64,000 bases of DNA from Phallus indusiatus (lineage: Eukaryota; Basidiomycota; Agaricomycetes; Phallales; Phallaceae), in assembly GCA_027605045.1 (NCBI GenBank), contig JAQFWX010000037.1, positions 248,001 to 312,000 of the forward strand. Reading direction: 5' to 3'. A model generated the notes under the pieces. It searched no databases. It was not told the DNA's origin and saw nothing but the letters and a program-made list of their open reading frames with translations. Shown here piece after piece: positions 10,753-22,300 of the stretch (the first letter of the stretch is position 1; every line of letters starts with the position of its first letter). Position numbers and translations under genes: made by a program.

Positions 10753-11270
10753 GTCCAATCCACTCGTTTTACTGCTTCATCTTTCTTTTTAGGATATCTT
10801 CCATTCCTTTAATAGTCATTCTTTTCCTTTCAATTTTTCCGTCTTTTACATTCTTTTATTATTTTTTACCTAGAGAAACTACTAATCACAATATTATATA
10901 TGAGGTATCTCGTTTTTGCATTTCTCAGTATCATGTCTACGTAGTTAGTTTTGTTACGCTTCACAAACAGATTCATATGGACTAGTGGATAATCCACGTC
11001 TCTTCTATCATTCTAACTCGGGTTCGAATCCCGCAGATGTTCCTTTTTTCGCCTTTACAAAGACAGGCGCCCGTTCTAAATTTACTTTCGTATGATGATG
11101 TGTTCAACTCAAGAGGCCGTATACTAAGTTTTTCAATCATACCTCCCGAGGACAGGACTTCAAAATAATTTTACGGTAATTTTTATATATATTTAATAAA
11201 TATTTACATTATTTCGCATTAAATAAAATGTTTTTACTAAATTAGGCTGTATCTGGGGTCTATTGCTCTT
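10753..11270. other. AT-rich intergenic DNA
   Basis: Apart from the tRNA-like stretch I see no gene. If copy 1 of the two-gene transposon has a terminal inverted repeat on this side, I could not find one resembling the ends at 23836 and 32157. Confidence 0.5.
10972..11042 (+). tRNA. degenerate tRNA-like sequence (possible Arg-TCT relic)
   Basis: A box-A-like segment (tagtggataa) at 10984-10993 is followed by a good box B (ggttcgaatcc) at 11021-11031 with a G/C T-stem, and by a T6 run at 11044-11049 that would act as a pol III terminator. The acceptor and anticodon stems do not pair properly, so it is more likely a tRNA relic or a tRNA-derived SINE head than a working tRNA. Confidence 0.35.
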
Positions 11271-11800
11271 TCGTAGCCGAATCCGAACAAGCGACTGGAA
11301 ACCGTTATTTGGATATCCTCTTCGTAACAATACGCATCGCTGAACTCTCTTCCAAGATAATGAATTGGGTCTTCCCGTGGATCACGCAATCACAGTCAAG
11401 GGTACCATCACATTCCAAATCCATTGGTGAACTTCTTCATCCCGTCTCGTTTCATATCTGTATCCGTTTTCATCGTCTGTCCCTGCTCCTAGCCCATTCA
11501 GTCATTCAACACGTGTCGGCTATGCTCATCCGGCGTTTCGTGTTATCACTAAGAGCCAGGTTTTTCCACCTGCATCTCAATGGTCAACCCATCGAGGCAG
11601 TCGCCGCTCTCAAGCGCCACACTGCGGTGTCTAGTTCACAGCCCAATCAAGCTGTTCTTCGCGAACAATAGTTCTAACATAGAATTTTGATGCGTATACT
11701 TATGGCATCCGCTCTGCTTGAGCTGTTAACCACAATCGCTGGCGATTGAGGTGTTCTTATAATTTGGGCGCTCATTCCCTACAGCTAGCTGTATATAAGG
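11271..11800 (+). repeat. duplicated block upstream of FMN dehydrogenase relic (also near 39720-39900 and 55790-56240)
   Basis: This segment is strongly similar to 55790-56240 and partly to 39720-39900. It shares for example the run around cttcccgtggatcacgcaat. It belongs to the tandem duplicated array, lying just 5' of each alpha-hydroxy-acid dehydrogenase relic. I do not recognise a protein in it; the open frames differ between copies. Confidence 0.6.
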
Positions 11801-12935
11801 TCACGACGACGACATCGTATGGAACTCAAGCTTCTCGAGATGGCTTTTTTCAAACTTATTGTTAGACGAGAAGTCTCGAATAGAGCTTGCGACAGCGAAT
11901 TTGATGATATGTGTCTGGAATACGTATGTACGCCTGTTTAATCATATGTCAGAAGGCTGATAAAATAGCAGTTCTCATTCTCACCGTTGATGCTCTGCAA
12001 CTCAGATGGCGTCCTACAGTCATCTCTACCGCGAATTACACGTACATTTATCTTTGCAAGTTTAAGTATGACCTCTCCAGTAACATTCACATGGATTTTA
12101 TTGCGGAAACACGGTACATACCTCTCCTATGCATCTTACCAACGTTTTGACAATCGGGTAATGAATTAGGCCTTTCTGATCCAAAAGTCGGGACAGCATT
12201 AGTTGAATCGATGGCACAGTAATGCACATACATGGAGTAAAGTAAGATGGGTAATGAAAAGAAGTGCGTATTTAAATATGTACCAAGCGTCAAAGAAAAG
12301 AGTGTTGATGACATTTTGTGGTAGTGGAAACATCTAACGTCCGATTGCTCATTCGAATAAAAGAAAAATCAGTCTCTTGTAGATGATCTATACGTTCTCA
12401 AACTGGGACTCTGGTGGGCTGGAGTTGTAGTTACTAATCATGCGGGACGACAACCTAAGGTTGACCGAGCGACAGGGTCGCTTGAGGTTCTTCCTGAGAT
12501 AGTGGACGCGATTCGTGGAAGAAGAAGAATGGTTACTGATAAAAAATCGAAGAGAATGACCATTTTGTTTGATTTGGGGATACGTGCCGGGTCGGGCGTT
12601 ATTAAAGCTATCACGCTCGGTGCTGATGCTATACTCGTTGGCAGGTACGCGTCATGATGACTTTCATAGTAACCATTATATTCTGATTGATTCTTGTGGT
12701 TAGCGCTTGAAGGCAAATCTGGGTGTAGAGAAGTTTTTTTTCGCTCATTTGGATATCACTTCCAGTTGTCCTGTTTCTTGCATTCCTTGATTCTGAAAAG
12801 ATCAAAGGTAAAACCGAATTGTTGATGTAAGTCTGATGAAGACGCGACGTTGGGACATTTTGATTTTGTAAGGTACAGTTCTGGTTTAGTGATGTTGCGT
12901 GGTTGTAAAGTGCGTTATGACCTTGGTACATAGAT
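11800..12935 (+). pseudogene. FMN-dependent alpha-hydroxy-acid dehydrogenase pseudogene 1
   Basis: Family: lactate monooxygenase / glycolate oxidase-type FMN dehydrogenases. Fragments appear in order but in shifting frames. A VLILTVDALQLRWRPT strand lies near 11970-12015 (functional relatives have DTWQLGWRP). A GLSDPKVGT segment is near 12170, the substrate/FMN loop VVVTNHAGRQ near 12425, LEVLPEIVDAI near 12482, and the FMN phosphate-binding region FDLGIRAGS ... GADAILVGRY near 12570-12645. Stops and frameshifts break it repeatedly, so it cannot encode an enzyme. It lies directly upstream of DUF6533 gene copy 1, as do the other relics of the array. Confidence 0.8.
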
Positions 12936-13221
12936 TTCAAGGTCATGAGTTGAAATATAACCTCCATTCCTGTTATTAAATAGATTCAGTGTTTGCTGGA
13001 GAAACAGCTGAGGTTATTTTTTTTTCAAAATGCATTTGTTGAAAAATTTGTTGAAAAAAAAAGACATGATTTGGTGGTCACAATGATCATCATTATGGAT
13101 AACACTAGGGGCACGAGCTACAGTACCTGGTTTGAAAAACGAGAGAAATTTTGCCACTTGAATGCAGTATTAAAACAATAGCATCTTTCAACCGGGCGAT
13201 GCTTGAGAAGGGCAGCTCGGA

Positions 13222-13468
13222 CATCACATATATATTATATATATACTCAGCAAAACCGGGAATTCAGCGGAATTCCAAAAATTCGTAATATGATCCGTTT
13301 TCTTTTACAAGTAAATAAATTACTTTGAGATTCGTGCCACTTTGATAATTTCAGTTCGTATTCAAGATTCTTCATATCAAACTCATATTCAGCAATTTGC
13401 TTGTAAAAAAAAGAGATCATATTACGAATTGTGAATTCCGCTGATTCCGCTTTTACTGAGCATCACAT
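13222..13468. mobile_element. hAT-like MITE with 8-bp target duplication
   Basis: The direct repeat CATCACAT (13222-13229 and 13461-13468) brackets an insert absent from the paralogous units. The insert's ends are long inverted repeats: ctcagcaaaacc from 13246 and its imperfect complement ending ttttactgag at 13460. Similarity over the first roughly 65 bp includes the inverted aattcgtaatatgatc core. A 16-nt AT stretch lies between the left duplication and the left inverted repeat. There is no coding capacity. An 8-bp duplication suggests the hAT superfamily. Confidence 0.7.
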
Positions 13469-13608
13469 TTGACGGCGACTTGATTTATTATGCATATAAT
13501 GGACCAATATGTATGTATCCCATAGTACCTGTTTCCACTGTCCACAGTCCAACCATTGTTTATATGCCCTCTGGGACTTTTGCATTTTAATCGTATATTC
13601 TTCGAAAA

Positions 13609-15403
13609 ATGAACAATACTGCCAACCTTACATCTGCCAACTTCACAACTGCCACAGTCCCTGCAGATTTAGTCCATGAGCTATATCTCAAGTGTGTCTC
13701 CAATTTTCCCATCTCGAATATTTGGATGTTTATCTGATTGTGAAATTTTAGTTATGTCAACACGCTTCTCAATGTTAGCCTGTTAGGTATGTTGTTTGAT
13801 ATCTTAAAGTCAAAGGTTCTATCATCAGTGTCCTATCTTCAAGCACTCCTTTTCCATACCACCATATTGGCTATACCACAAGAAATGGAATATATGTGGT
13901 CGCGCAAATATTTCAGTGTTACAACTGTGCTTTATGCATTTACAAGATATGGAAGCTTAATCTTTCAAGCAAGTGGCTTCTGGTTTGATATTTTACCATC
14001 GGTAAGCACTAGCCAAACAGTCCTAGAAAACCTTGCAGACTTTGACGATGTTGAACTTCATTTTTTTTGCAGCCCGGAAGGTAAGATATAATTTCAACTT
14101 TTGGATTGGATTTTCTCAAAAAGTGCCAAAGATTGTGTATTACCCTTATTCACCTACAAGACACTGTAGAGGATTTGACGTATATTGGTGTTCAAGGTTA
14201 GTGCAGTACACAATTTGTGAATCTACAAACATCCCGTTTAGGCTTGTTGGTCTCTCGAGCATACTCGCTATGTCAAGGGAATAAGATCATAACCGGAGCT
14301 TTAGTTTTCTTCTTTTTGGCAGCCTTCATTGTGGAAATTCACTGTAAAATTCTTTGAACAACGGAAATATTAATACAGAATAAACTCTAACTTTCTATTT
14401 AGTAGATGTAAGAAGCCCTGGCTGCCTTAGCAGGTTTGTAACATATTTCCAGAAAATGTTGATTGACATACAATGAGTTTTGACCCCATTTTCAAAGTTT
14501 TAGTGCGTTCCCAGGTGAGTAATATTGTTTCATTGAATAGATTAACGTCTTATTGTGATAAAGGCCTTAAATATGTTGTCGCAGAAACCTTGGTTAACAA
14601 TATCTGTGTTATTCTAACTGATTTGCTTGTCTTTTGCGTTTGCATGTGGAAGGTTTGGGATACGTGGAAGTTAAAGCGTGAGACTGGCATCCGAACTTAT
14701 AATGACCTTGTTTCGGTACTAATTAGACAAAGTAAGTTCCAATCACCCTCTGAGCAAACCTCTTGTGACTAGGATTTGTAGCTATATCACGATTCGGGTG
14801 AGCAATACCGTTCAAATTAATCTCTATTAGGACATAACATCTCAATTCTTCAATACGACCTGCGGAAAGCTTTGTGATTACTATTTCAATTACTGCTACA
14901 ATCATTTATCAAGTAATTCACCTTAAACCTCACGTCTCTTACACCAATCTCACTTTTACTCTGCAGTTTGTAAGCACACCCGGCCACTGGCAAGCCCATG
15001 TACAAGTGGCTTCTTACTGAACGAATTTATGATTTCGTGGTTGCTTTGGACTAGTCTTCATTCCCAACATCATCACTAACATATGTCATCGTCGATCTCC
15101 AACATAGGTATTTTCCATTCTCATTGTCATTTAGATGTCTGTTTATTCTTCTCCAGTTTGTCGGCTATGTTACTTGCCGATTTTGCTTTGAGTCTTCGCC
15201 GACAAAATTCTGCAGCAATTCGCGCCGCAAACATAACATTACCGACAATCGAAGTTACAAGCATAATGAGCTATGTACATCAGTCTATTCTCGTGGAAAT
15301 GGGTGATCACGAAAATGATCAAGCGAGGGAAGGAGACGGTGATGACGATCCTCCAGCGGACCCGGGATCGCGGGATGTGGAAATTCAACACGAATCAGCT
15401 TAG
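13609..15403 (+). CDS. DUF6533-type multi-pass membrane protein, copy 1
   Basis: This is a member of an Agaricomycete-expanded family of multi-pass membrane proteins of unknown function. The start is ATG 13609 (MNNTANLTSANFTTATVPAD). A short GT-AG intron precedes NYVNTLLNVSLL, and a second (from about 13789 to the acceptor before cactcctttt) leads to the DUF6533-like core TTILAIPQEMEYMWSRKY ... TVLYAFTRYGSL. Later exons carry hydrophobic segments: LVGLSSILAMSR, ALVFFFLAAF and ICVILTDLLVFCVCMWKVW, then RETGIRTYNDLVSVLIRQ. The C-terminal exon (about 15112-15403) has FSSLSAMLLADFALSLRRQN and an acidic tail (EGDGDDDPPADPGS) ending at 15403. This is the best preserved of five copies. Exact splice sites for the middle exons are not all certain. 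Confidence 0.8.
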
Positions 15404-15672
15404 AATCATGCTCAGTTCTGGAAGCATGAGCGGAAAACTTTCCAAGGTTCTGTTAGATCATTCAACTTCGTTGGGCTTTGTTATAATTTTGTCTGTTTAA
15501 ATAAATTATATGGTCGGAGCACCCGAGCCGATACTATCAAACAAAAGTAAAATACTAACTCAAGTGAGGGTATCTTCAAGTAATTCGATTTGAGAGCTAA
15601 TTTGTCGCATGTGTCATCTTAGAATTCACTAGAAATAAATAGGAATATAGCCTATCAGTAATCCGGGTGAGG

Positions 15673-16905
15673 TTATCCAGCCTTCCCAGCCTTCCTCAGA
15701 GCTTTTGGAGACTCTGAAAACGGTTGGAAAGGCCGGATAACGTTACCCAGGTCACTGATTAGTACTAGTGGCCGGCAACTTCCGGACAGAGAAACAACGG
15801 AGAGTCGAATTCGGCTGTTGAAAGGCAAGGACCTGAGACATTGATAACATCTAAGAAAGGGCATGACATAGACTTGGGAAGAGATACATTGGTGGTAGGT
15901 TGGTTTGTCGTACCGTCAACACTTTTAATCCATATTTATATATGTACCCATTTGACCGCGAGCGAGGTAATATCTGAAATAGCTCGATGTATGAAGTGTG
16001 TGATATGATAGAGAACGTACGGTTTCAAAGTGAAGAACGCGTGAACAGCCTGTCCCATGAGTTCATCGCTCCAATAACGGCCATTTCAGCAATACCCAAT
16101 TGAAGAATCAACGCAAATTCGAGTTCGGTCGTCGAAAGACGATGGCCAGATATATTGACAACATCTAACAGGTTTGAATCAATTCGGAGGAAAATAAGTG
16201 AGAAGGGATTGATTGGTCGTGCCGTCAACATGACCGTTGATCCAGATGTATCCATCGTGATCGCGAGCGGCTTTGTCGCGCGAAGTAGTATCCCAGGGCT
16301 GCAAGTATATCTCGAGGTAACCCTTGTGGTCGTTGTATACTGTTCAGGTGGTTAAAGGCCATAATGGCCATGGGTTTTTGGTTGCCGGAACACGCATTCG
16401 GCGCCGTTTTTCCCGTCAATCACTAAATGAGGTATGAATGAGTTTTGTTTACATAAAAAGGTGATTAGGACGTGCGTTTCAGACGTACAGTTCCAGTTGT
16501 GGGATCGAGAACGGCGAGTTGTATTCCCAAAAAAGGGGACAGTAGCTGAACCGGGTTTGGTTTCTATTGCTCCCGGTAGGGGCCTAGGAGTGATATGGAT
16601 CCAGTTTCAAGTTTGAGAGAAAAGACCTTCACACGAATGGGAGGACGCACCAGAATGTGTCAACAATAGCACATTCTTTCTTTCCGACTCGTTCGTTATA
16701 CCAATGCCACGCTTCCAAATTAATCGGCTCTCCAACACTTCCCAACACTCAAAATAGTCAAATCGTGCCCTTCAACATGACGTTCTCCCATCCGTCTAAC
16801 AACTGAATTGCACTACGAAAGTGGATCAGTCTGTGCTCTTGCGACACGGCTTGCCAGGATCCCGAAGGCAGGCGTGCTTTCAAACACAGTTGTACATACT
16901 CCGTT
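15673..16905 (-). pseudogene. acetyl-CoA-synthetase-like (AMP-binding) pseudogene 1
   Basis: Fragments of an acyl/acetyl-CoA synthetase lie on the minus strand. [18 protein letters not shown] at about 16180-16125 matches the family's C-terminal hinge motif, followed by [10 protein letters not shown] (about 16090-16055). Upstream, [19 protein letters not shown] at about 16290-16240 is a degraded version of the GYYFTGD ... GYIWI region. A further fragment at about 16680-16790 matches the HDLSSLRxLGSVGEP region in broken form. A second, shorter copy of the hinge exon lies at about 15760-15850 (INVSGPCLSTAEFD), a local duplication. Many stops and frameshifts are present. Relatives activate acetate to acetyl-CoA using ATP; this copy cannot. 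Confidence 0.72.
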
Positions 16906-18540
16906 GTTGGAAAATGTCTGCAGCGACTCAAGCTACCAATTCACCGCTAGAGGCGTGCCAGCTTGGGCGCTCGAGCTCAAGTCAACGCGGAACCAAAAAA
17001 AAACGATTAGTGCCGCCGCAATAGTGCCACTACTAGTTCATTACCACTCCTCGCGTTGTTTTTATCCTCGGAATTCGATAAGACAAACGTAACTTCAATG
17101 TGAAGCAAAATTGGTACAGGACATGTCTTCTTCGATGTCCGCTTTGTTTTGGTACGGCCTGATACTATATAATGGCTGTCACTGATTATACTAGATGCAG
17201 CTCTGATGTGAACTTCTACCAGAGGCGCTATGTCATACGTCTTCACTTCGACATCAACGGAAATGCTGAGAGAACACGATAACGCAGTCTGGAAGAACCG
17301 TTGCCCCCAAATCCAGGCCATGTCAGAGTCGCGGTCCAGTCATGGGTTTGGGTTGAACAGAGGGGGTAAAAAATTGAGACTGCCGCTGATTATCGTGAGC
17401 CAAGGTGATTATCAGGTAGACTGGACACGGATGCTACATATCAAGGTGTTTCCATTGTCGAGAATGCCTGAATCGGAGACAGTTGGAGAAATAGATATAA
17501 TGCAGTCTCTGTGCGTACGGTGTTATTTTTCGAAACCGCGAACTCAGTTGCTTATTTCTGTTTCTCAATTCAGGATGCAATCGTATATTTCCCTATGCTG
17601 TACTCCATCGTCCTCCCTCTTTGGATTATCGACATATACAATATTTCCGAACCTAACCCATCCATTCGCACTACCGTCTCCTAGCATGGTCTCCTCTTCA
17701 CTCAGCCCGCAGATTGGCTAGAATCATACTGCGCGTACGTTCACTCAATGGAGCTTGACATATGGATCTCGAGCAACATATCACGCGTGCAATGAGACTA
17801 AAAACGAATGATTCGTCATTGTGGTCAACGCCGCTCATATCACCAAACCCGTTTTCCGGTTGCAGTACGTTTTAGTCCTTTGGGGCTTGCGGAAGATGTA
17901 TTGAGGATACCTGGTTCCCAAAGGACAGGTGTTACATTCGACTCAGCATAATAAGGGCGTTGGAGCATGAAGAGGGTATGTTCATGCTTGTGCTTCAGGT
18001 GAAACCTTTTGATTCCATATGTTCGTGGAAACTCTAACGCTCGCATATCGCCCAATTATTATCATTACGGAATCGATGTCACGGTGGTTCGCAGCTACCG
18101 CCATGGCCAGTCAATTGTTTCATTGTCTCGAACAAGGATGGTTCTCGGGTTCATTGTCATTTTTACTTACCTGTGTTATATCAGCAATCAAATTAGTCGT
18201 ATCAACCAATAAATATTCTCACCTACCCCGTCTACAGACTTCAGTGGTGCATGATGTGGGATCGGCCTTTTAGAAGATACATACCCTTATCGGTACCGCC
18301 CCCGGAGCGAGTGGGAAATCTCTTGGGTATCCAGGGAGCAAATAGGTGACACACTGGGCAGAAAAATGTGCTGAGGACAAGTACATGGTCTCATCGACGC
18401 TGGCAATTCTTGAGATCAAGCAGACTCAGCAAACCGCCCGTCATTCGTTGTACCAGCGGGAGATACTCAAAATGGGTGGTCGGATTGGACAGGATAGGTT
18501 TACGATCACCGGGACATCGCACCCAGCGAAGCAATAGGGA
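16906..18540. other. array spacer DNA without recognisable gene
   Basis: Only open frames without recognisable domains are visible here (for example 17230-17721). The part at about 18270-18540 resembles 39250-39420, 55320-55400 and 57300-57420, so it is another duplicated array block. I cannot assign a product. Confidence 0.4.
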
Positions 18541-18775
18541 ATACTGTTTTCTTTGATTCGCGCACCGGGTCGGATATTGTTAAAACCATTGCGCTGGGCG
18601 ATGCCTTGTTTTTTTTTTTTCCAGGTCTGGCTGACTTATTTTTCGGGGTGTATCTTTCGGGGTTGTCGCATCAAGGCCAATTAAGGTGTAGACGCGTTAT
18701 GAAAAGATTCCTCGCTGGTTTGGATATCACTTGTACCATGATTGGATCCTAATCTTAAAAGCAAACGTGATTTGT
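18541..18775 (+). pseudogene. FMN dehydrogenase relic 2 (C-terminal part only)
   Basis: A degraded C-terminus of the alpha-hydroxy-acid dehydrogenase family is visible: FDSRTGSDIVKTIALGDA (about 18556-18610), then CRRVMKRFLAGLDITCT (about 18689-18740), which matches the CRHVMKSLLADLDITCT segment of the copy at 44535. The rest of the gene is missing upstream. It precedes DUF6533 copy 2. Confidence 0.65.
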
Positions 18776-19318
18776 TGAGGTACGTCTGATGGAGAAGTTG
18801 TGGCATTGGGCGTATTGCTGATTTTGATTTGCAGCTACAATCCTGATGGTGTTGCGCAGTTGTAAATTGCGTTATGACCTTGGCGATTGGGTTTCAATTT
18901 TCAAAAGTCATCAGTCGAGTTGTGACCTTCATTGCTGTCGTTATGTAGACTCAACAGAGCTGAGTTTAAGGTCTTTTCTGGCACAAATGTTAATGAGCTA
19001 CCTCGAGGGCTTGGTGATCTATCATGATCATCGTTATGAACAAGGCCTAGGTCACGAGCTGAAGTGCTTAAATCCGGAAAATAAAGAAACTCTACGACTC
19101 CAACTCGGTGGAGTGCAGATGAATGCGGGTGACACCAGGACAGCTAGTTCACATGGTGATCGAAGGACGCAATCCAGATATTTGATTCGACGTCGGCTCA
19201 GTTCACATGCATATAAGGCCTGTATATGTCTGTTCCATACTTGTTTCTACAGCTCAGCCTATTAACCTGCACTGTTCTGAAACCCCCTCATACTTATACA
19301 TTCAACTATCTCCCGAAA

Positions 19319-22300
19319 ATGAACAATAGTACTGCTAACTTTACATCTGCCAGTGTCCCTGCAGATCTGGTCCATGAGATATATGAAATGTGTGTTTCAA
19401 CCTCGAATATTTGACGTTGCACTGTTCATGAGATTTTAGATATGTCGCCACACTTATCGATGTTAGCGTGTTAGGTATATCATCTGGTATCTAAAAATTT
19501 ACAGGTTCTATGATGTGAAGTTGTGCACTTCACGAAGCAACGAGGTTCAAAGATTTAAGTTCGCGCAAGAATATGAGTGTTCAAAAATCTCCGTGTTACG
19601 AAGCTTGTCCAAAACTAATCTACACTCGGCTATTTATAATACTTATAGTTTATTGTAACTACTAAAAAGGGGAATAAAAGAAATAGTCCTTAGAATAGTG
19701 AATAAAAGAAAACTCGCTCGAATAAGAGAATAAAGAAATTACTGCCGCTTTGGGTTGAACAAGGCGGCTGATGTCACACGTTGTGACGATGCGTGGTAGG
19801 GGATACCAGATCCCTTACATTCGCCCTCCTGCACTCCCTGAGTGCAATCCATCGGAAATAACGGTGAGTTTCTAATAACAGACCTGTTCATCACCGTGAG
19901 TTTCGTATTCATAATCGTCTTCTTCAAGCTCCTTCATCTTTTGAGGTTCCCCAATGTCAGATCCTCCAGATGCCTTTATTTTCGTGTTCCTTTTCTCTAC
20001 CTTCCGGTCCCTTTCTGCAATGTACTCTGCAAACTCTCTCTCTTCTTTTGCCACCATGTCCTCCTTCGTATCGACTGGTTTTGCGTATTTCGTTCGAGGT
20101 TGTTCGTCCCTAAACGTGTCGTCTCTGCGTTCCGTCCGGTCGTCCTGCTGGCGCCCTGATAGTCTGGTGTATAGGGGTCGGTCCGTACTTCTGGAATATG
20201 TCGGGGCCACACGCAGACGATCCGCAAGTGGTGTCCGGTGAGAGCGCTGCTCGTTGTGTCGATCCGCCTCTCTACTTCGGGTCGTGTCCGTCGTGGTTCC
20301 GCTGTATTCTGGGCGGTACGAATCGTATCTCTGGTATGCGTATTCGTTTCGACGTTCCTGTGTATATGGTATGCGCGCGTCCGGGCGGTAGGAATCATAT
20401 CGTCGATACTCGTAATCAACCGTCTCTTGACGTTGCGTTGGCGTGCGGTAGTCGTCCCGACTCCTGTTCCGTGGGCCATCAGGCGGCAACCGTCCATTAC
20501 CTGTAGAACGCCTATCAACGTCACCTTTCTCCTGTGCCTCTCCCAACGCCTCCGTTGCTGGTTTCTCTCCCATGCTTTGCTTGTCGGGTGTCGTCAAGAT
20601 CATGCTGATCTCTTTGAGTCGGTTAGGCCCGATGGCCATCATCGCCAGGAGCTCGTCCGGTGTCAGCTCGATCTTGTTGGACTTAGTGTTCATGGAAGAA
20701 GTGTTGTTGGTTGTCTCTCGCCCTCCGTGTGGAATCCGCGTCTTATAAGTTTGCGCCGGTGTCTCAGTCTTGTCCTCCGGCCACCATTGTCCGTTGGTTA
20801 AGGTTATCGTTGCTGTCAATACTAAGGCGTCAGGCGTTGGTGTCTTGCCTTTTGGCAATCGTTTTGGGTTCGTAATACCCATCGCTTCGCAGTAGGTTGT
20901 AAGTGGTTCTAAGTGCTTTGCCTCGCCAAACGTTAACCATGTGATATCTCCTGATTTCCATAGTACTTCGAACAACGCGTCTTCCCCTTGACCACTGTGA
21001 GACAATATGCGATCCACAGCCCATTCCTCCACTGTTCCACCAAATCCGGGAATTTGATTGTACTGGCGTCCTGGAAAGCGTCGGTCGTCATTCGGTATGT
21101 GAATCCTCAGTAATGAAGCATGAAAGACTGGATGGATCCCTCGCTTCTTCAGGTCCTGACTCAGCTCCAGTTTAAAACTCGCGCCTGGTTCGACAACTTT
21201 GGTTATCAAAAAAGGTCCAATATATTTCGGTGTAAGTTTCCGCGCTCTGTTCTTCGGCAACCTCAGGTTCTTCGTTGACAAATATACCAAATCTCCTACA
21301 GCGAATTCCGCCTGTCTGCGATGCTTGTTGGCTTGTCGGGTTTGCTTAACACGGGCCTCGATGATATGGTCGTGCGCTGCCATGATCGCGTCCTTCATTC
21401 TTTGTGCAAATGTCTCTACTCCTGGATATTCCGACTCCGTGTCCCAAATCAAAGGTCGTGGCATTCGTCCGTAGTTCAAGAAAAATGGCGAAAATCCCGT
21501 TGTGTCTGATCTAGCACAATTCATCGCGAACTCAATAGATGGTAAGCGGGTCGCCCAATCCTTCTGATCCAACGCAACACATTGACGAAGCATCTGTGTC
21601 ATAGTCCTATTCGCTCGTTCCGTCGCGCCGTCCGTCTGCGGATGGTATGCCGATGATAATCTCAACTCTGTTCCCAAGAGGCGATGCAATTCTTGCCAAA
21701 AGGTACTGGTGAAAAGTGAATCTCGATCGCTAATAATACGTTCTGGTAAGCCATGTTGCTTGTAAACGATGTCAAAGATGACCTCAGCCATATCTGTAGC
21801 CTTGTATGTCGTTTTCGTCGGCACCAAGTGGACCATGGATGTTAAATGGTCGATTATTACGCAGATCTGGTCGAATGTGCCGTGTCTATTTCTTGATGCT
21901 GGTAACGGCCCTACAAAATCAACGCCAATTGCCTGCCATGGCCGCTTCGGTACCTCCAGTGTGCGTAGTAATCCCATCGGAGCTTGTGTGCTCGACTTAC
22001 TCATTGCACATGTGCTACAGGTTTCACAAAATGCTGTTACATCCTCCATCATCTTCGGCCACCATACATTATCCCTGAGATAGTTCAATGTTTTCCGAGC
22101 CCCTAGATGGGCCAAAATGGAATGTGCGTGCGTGATGATCACCTCTCGTACTCTTCTTCCGCCTATCCTTACATCAGGTATTCCCAGAGCTTCCTTTCCT
22201 CCCGTCATCAAGAAAATCAGTCCTTCTTTCAGCTTAAATTCCTTAAAGTGAGTTGGTTTCTTCGCTATATCTTTAAAAAATGAATCCTGATAGTACTTGT

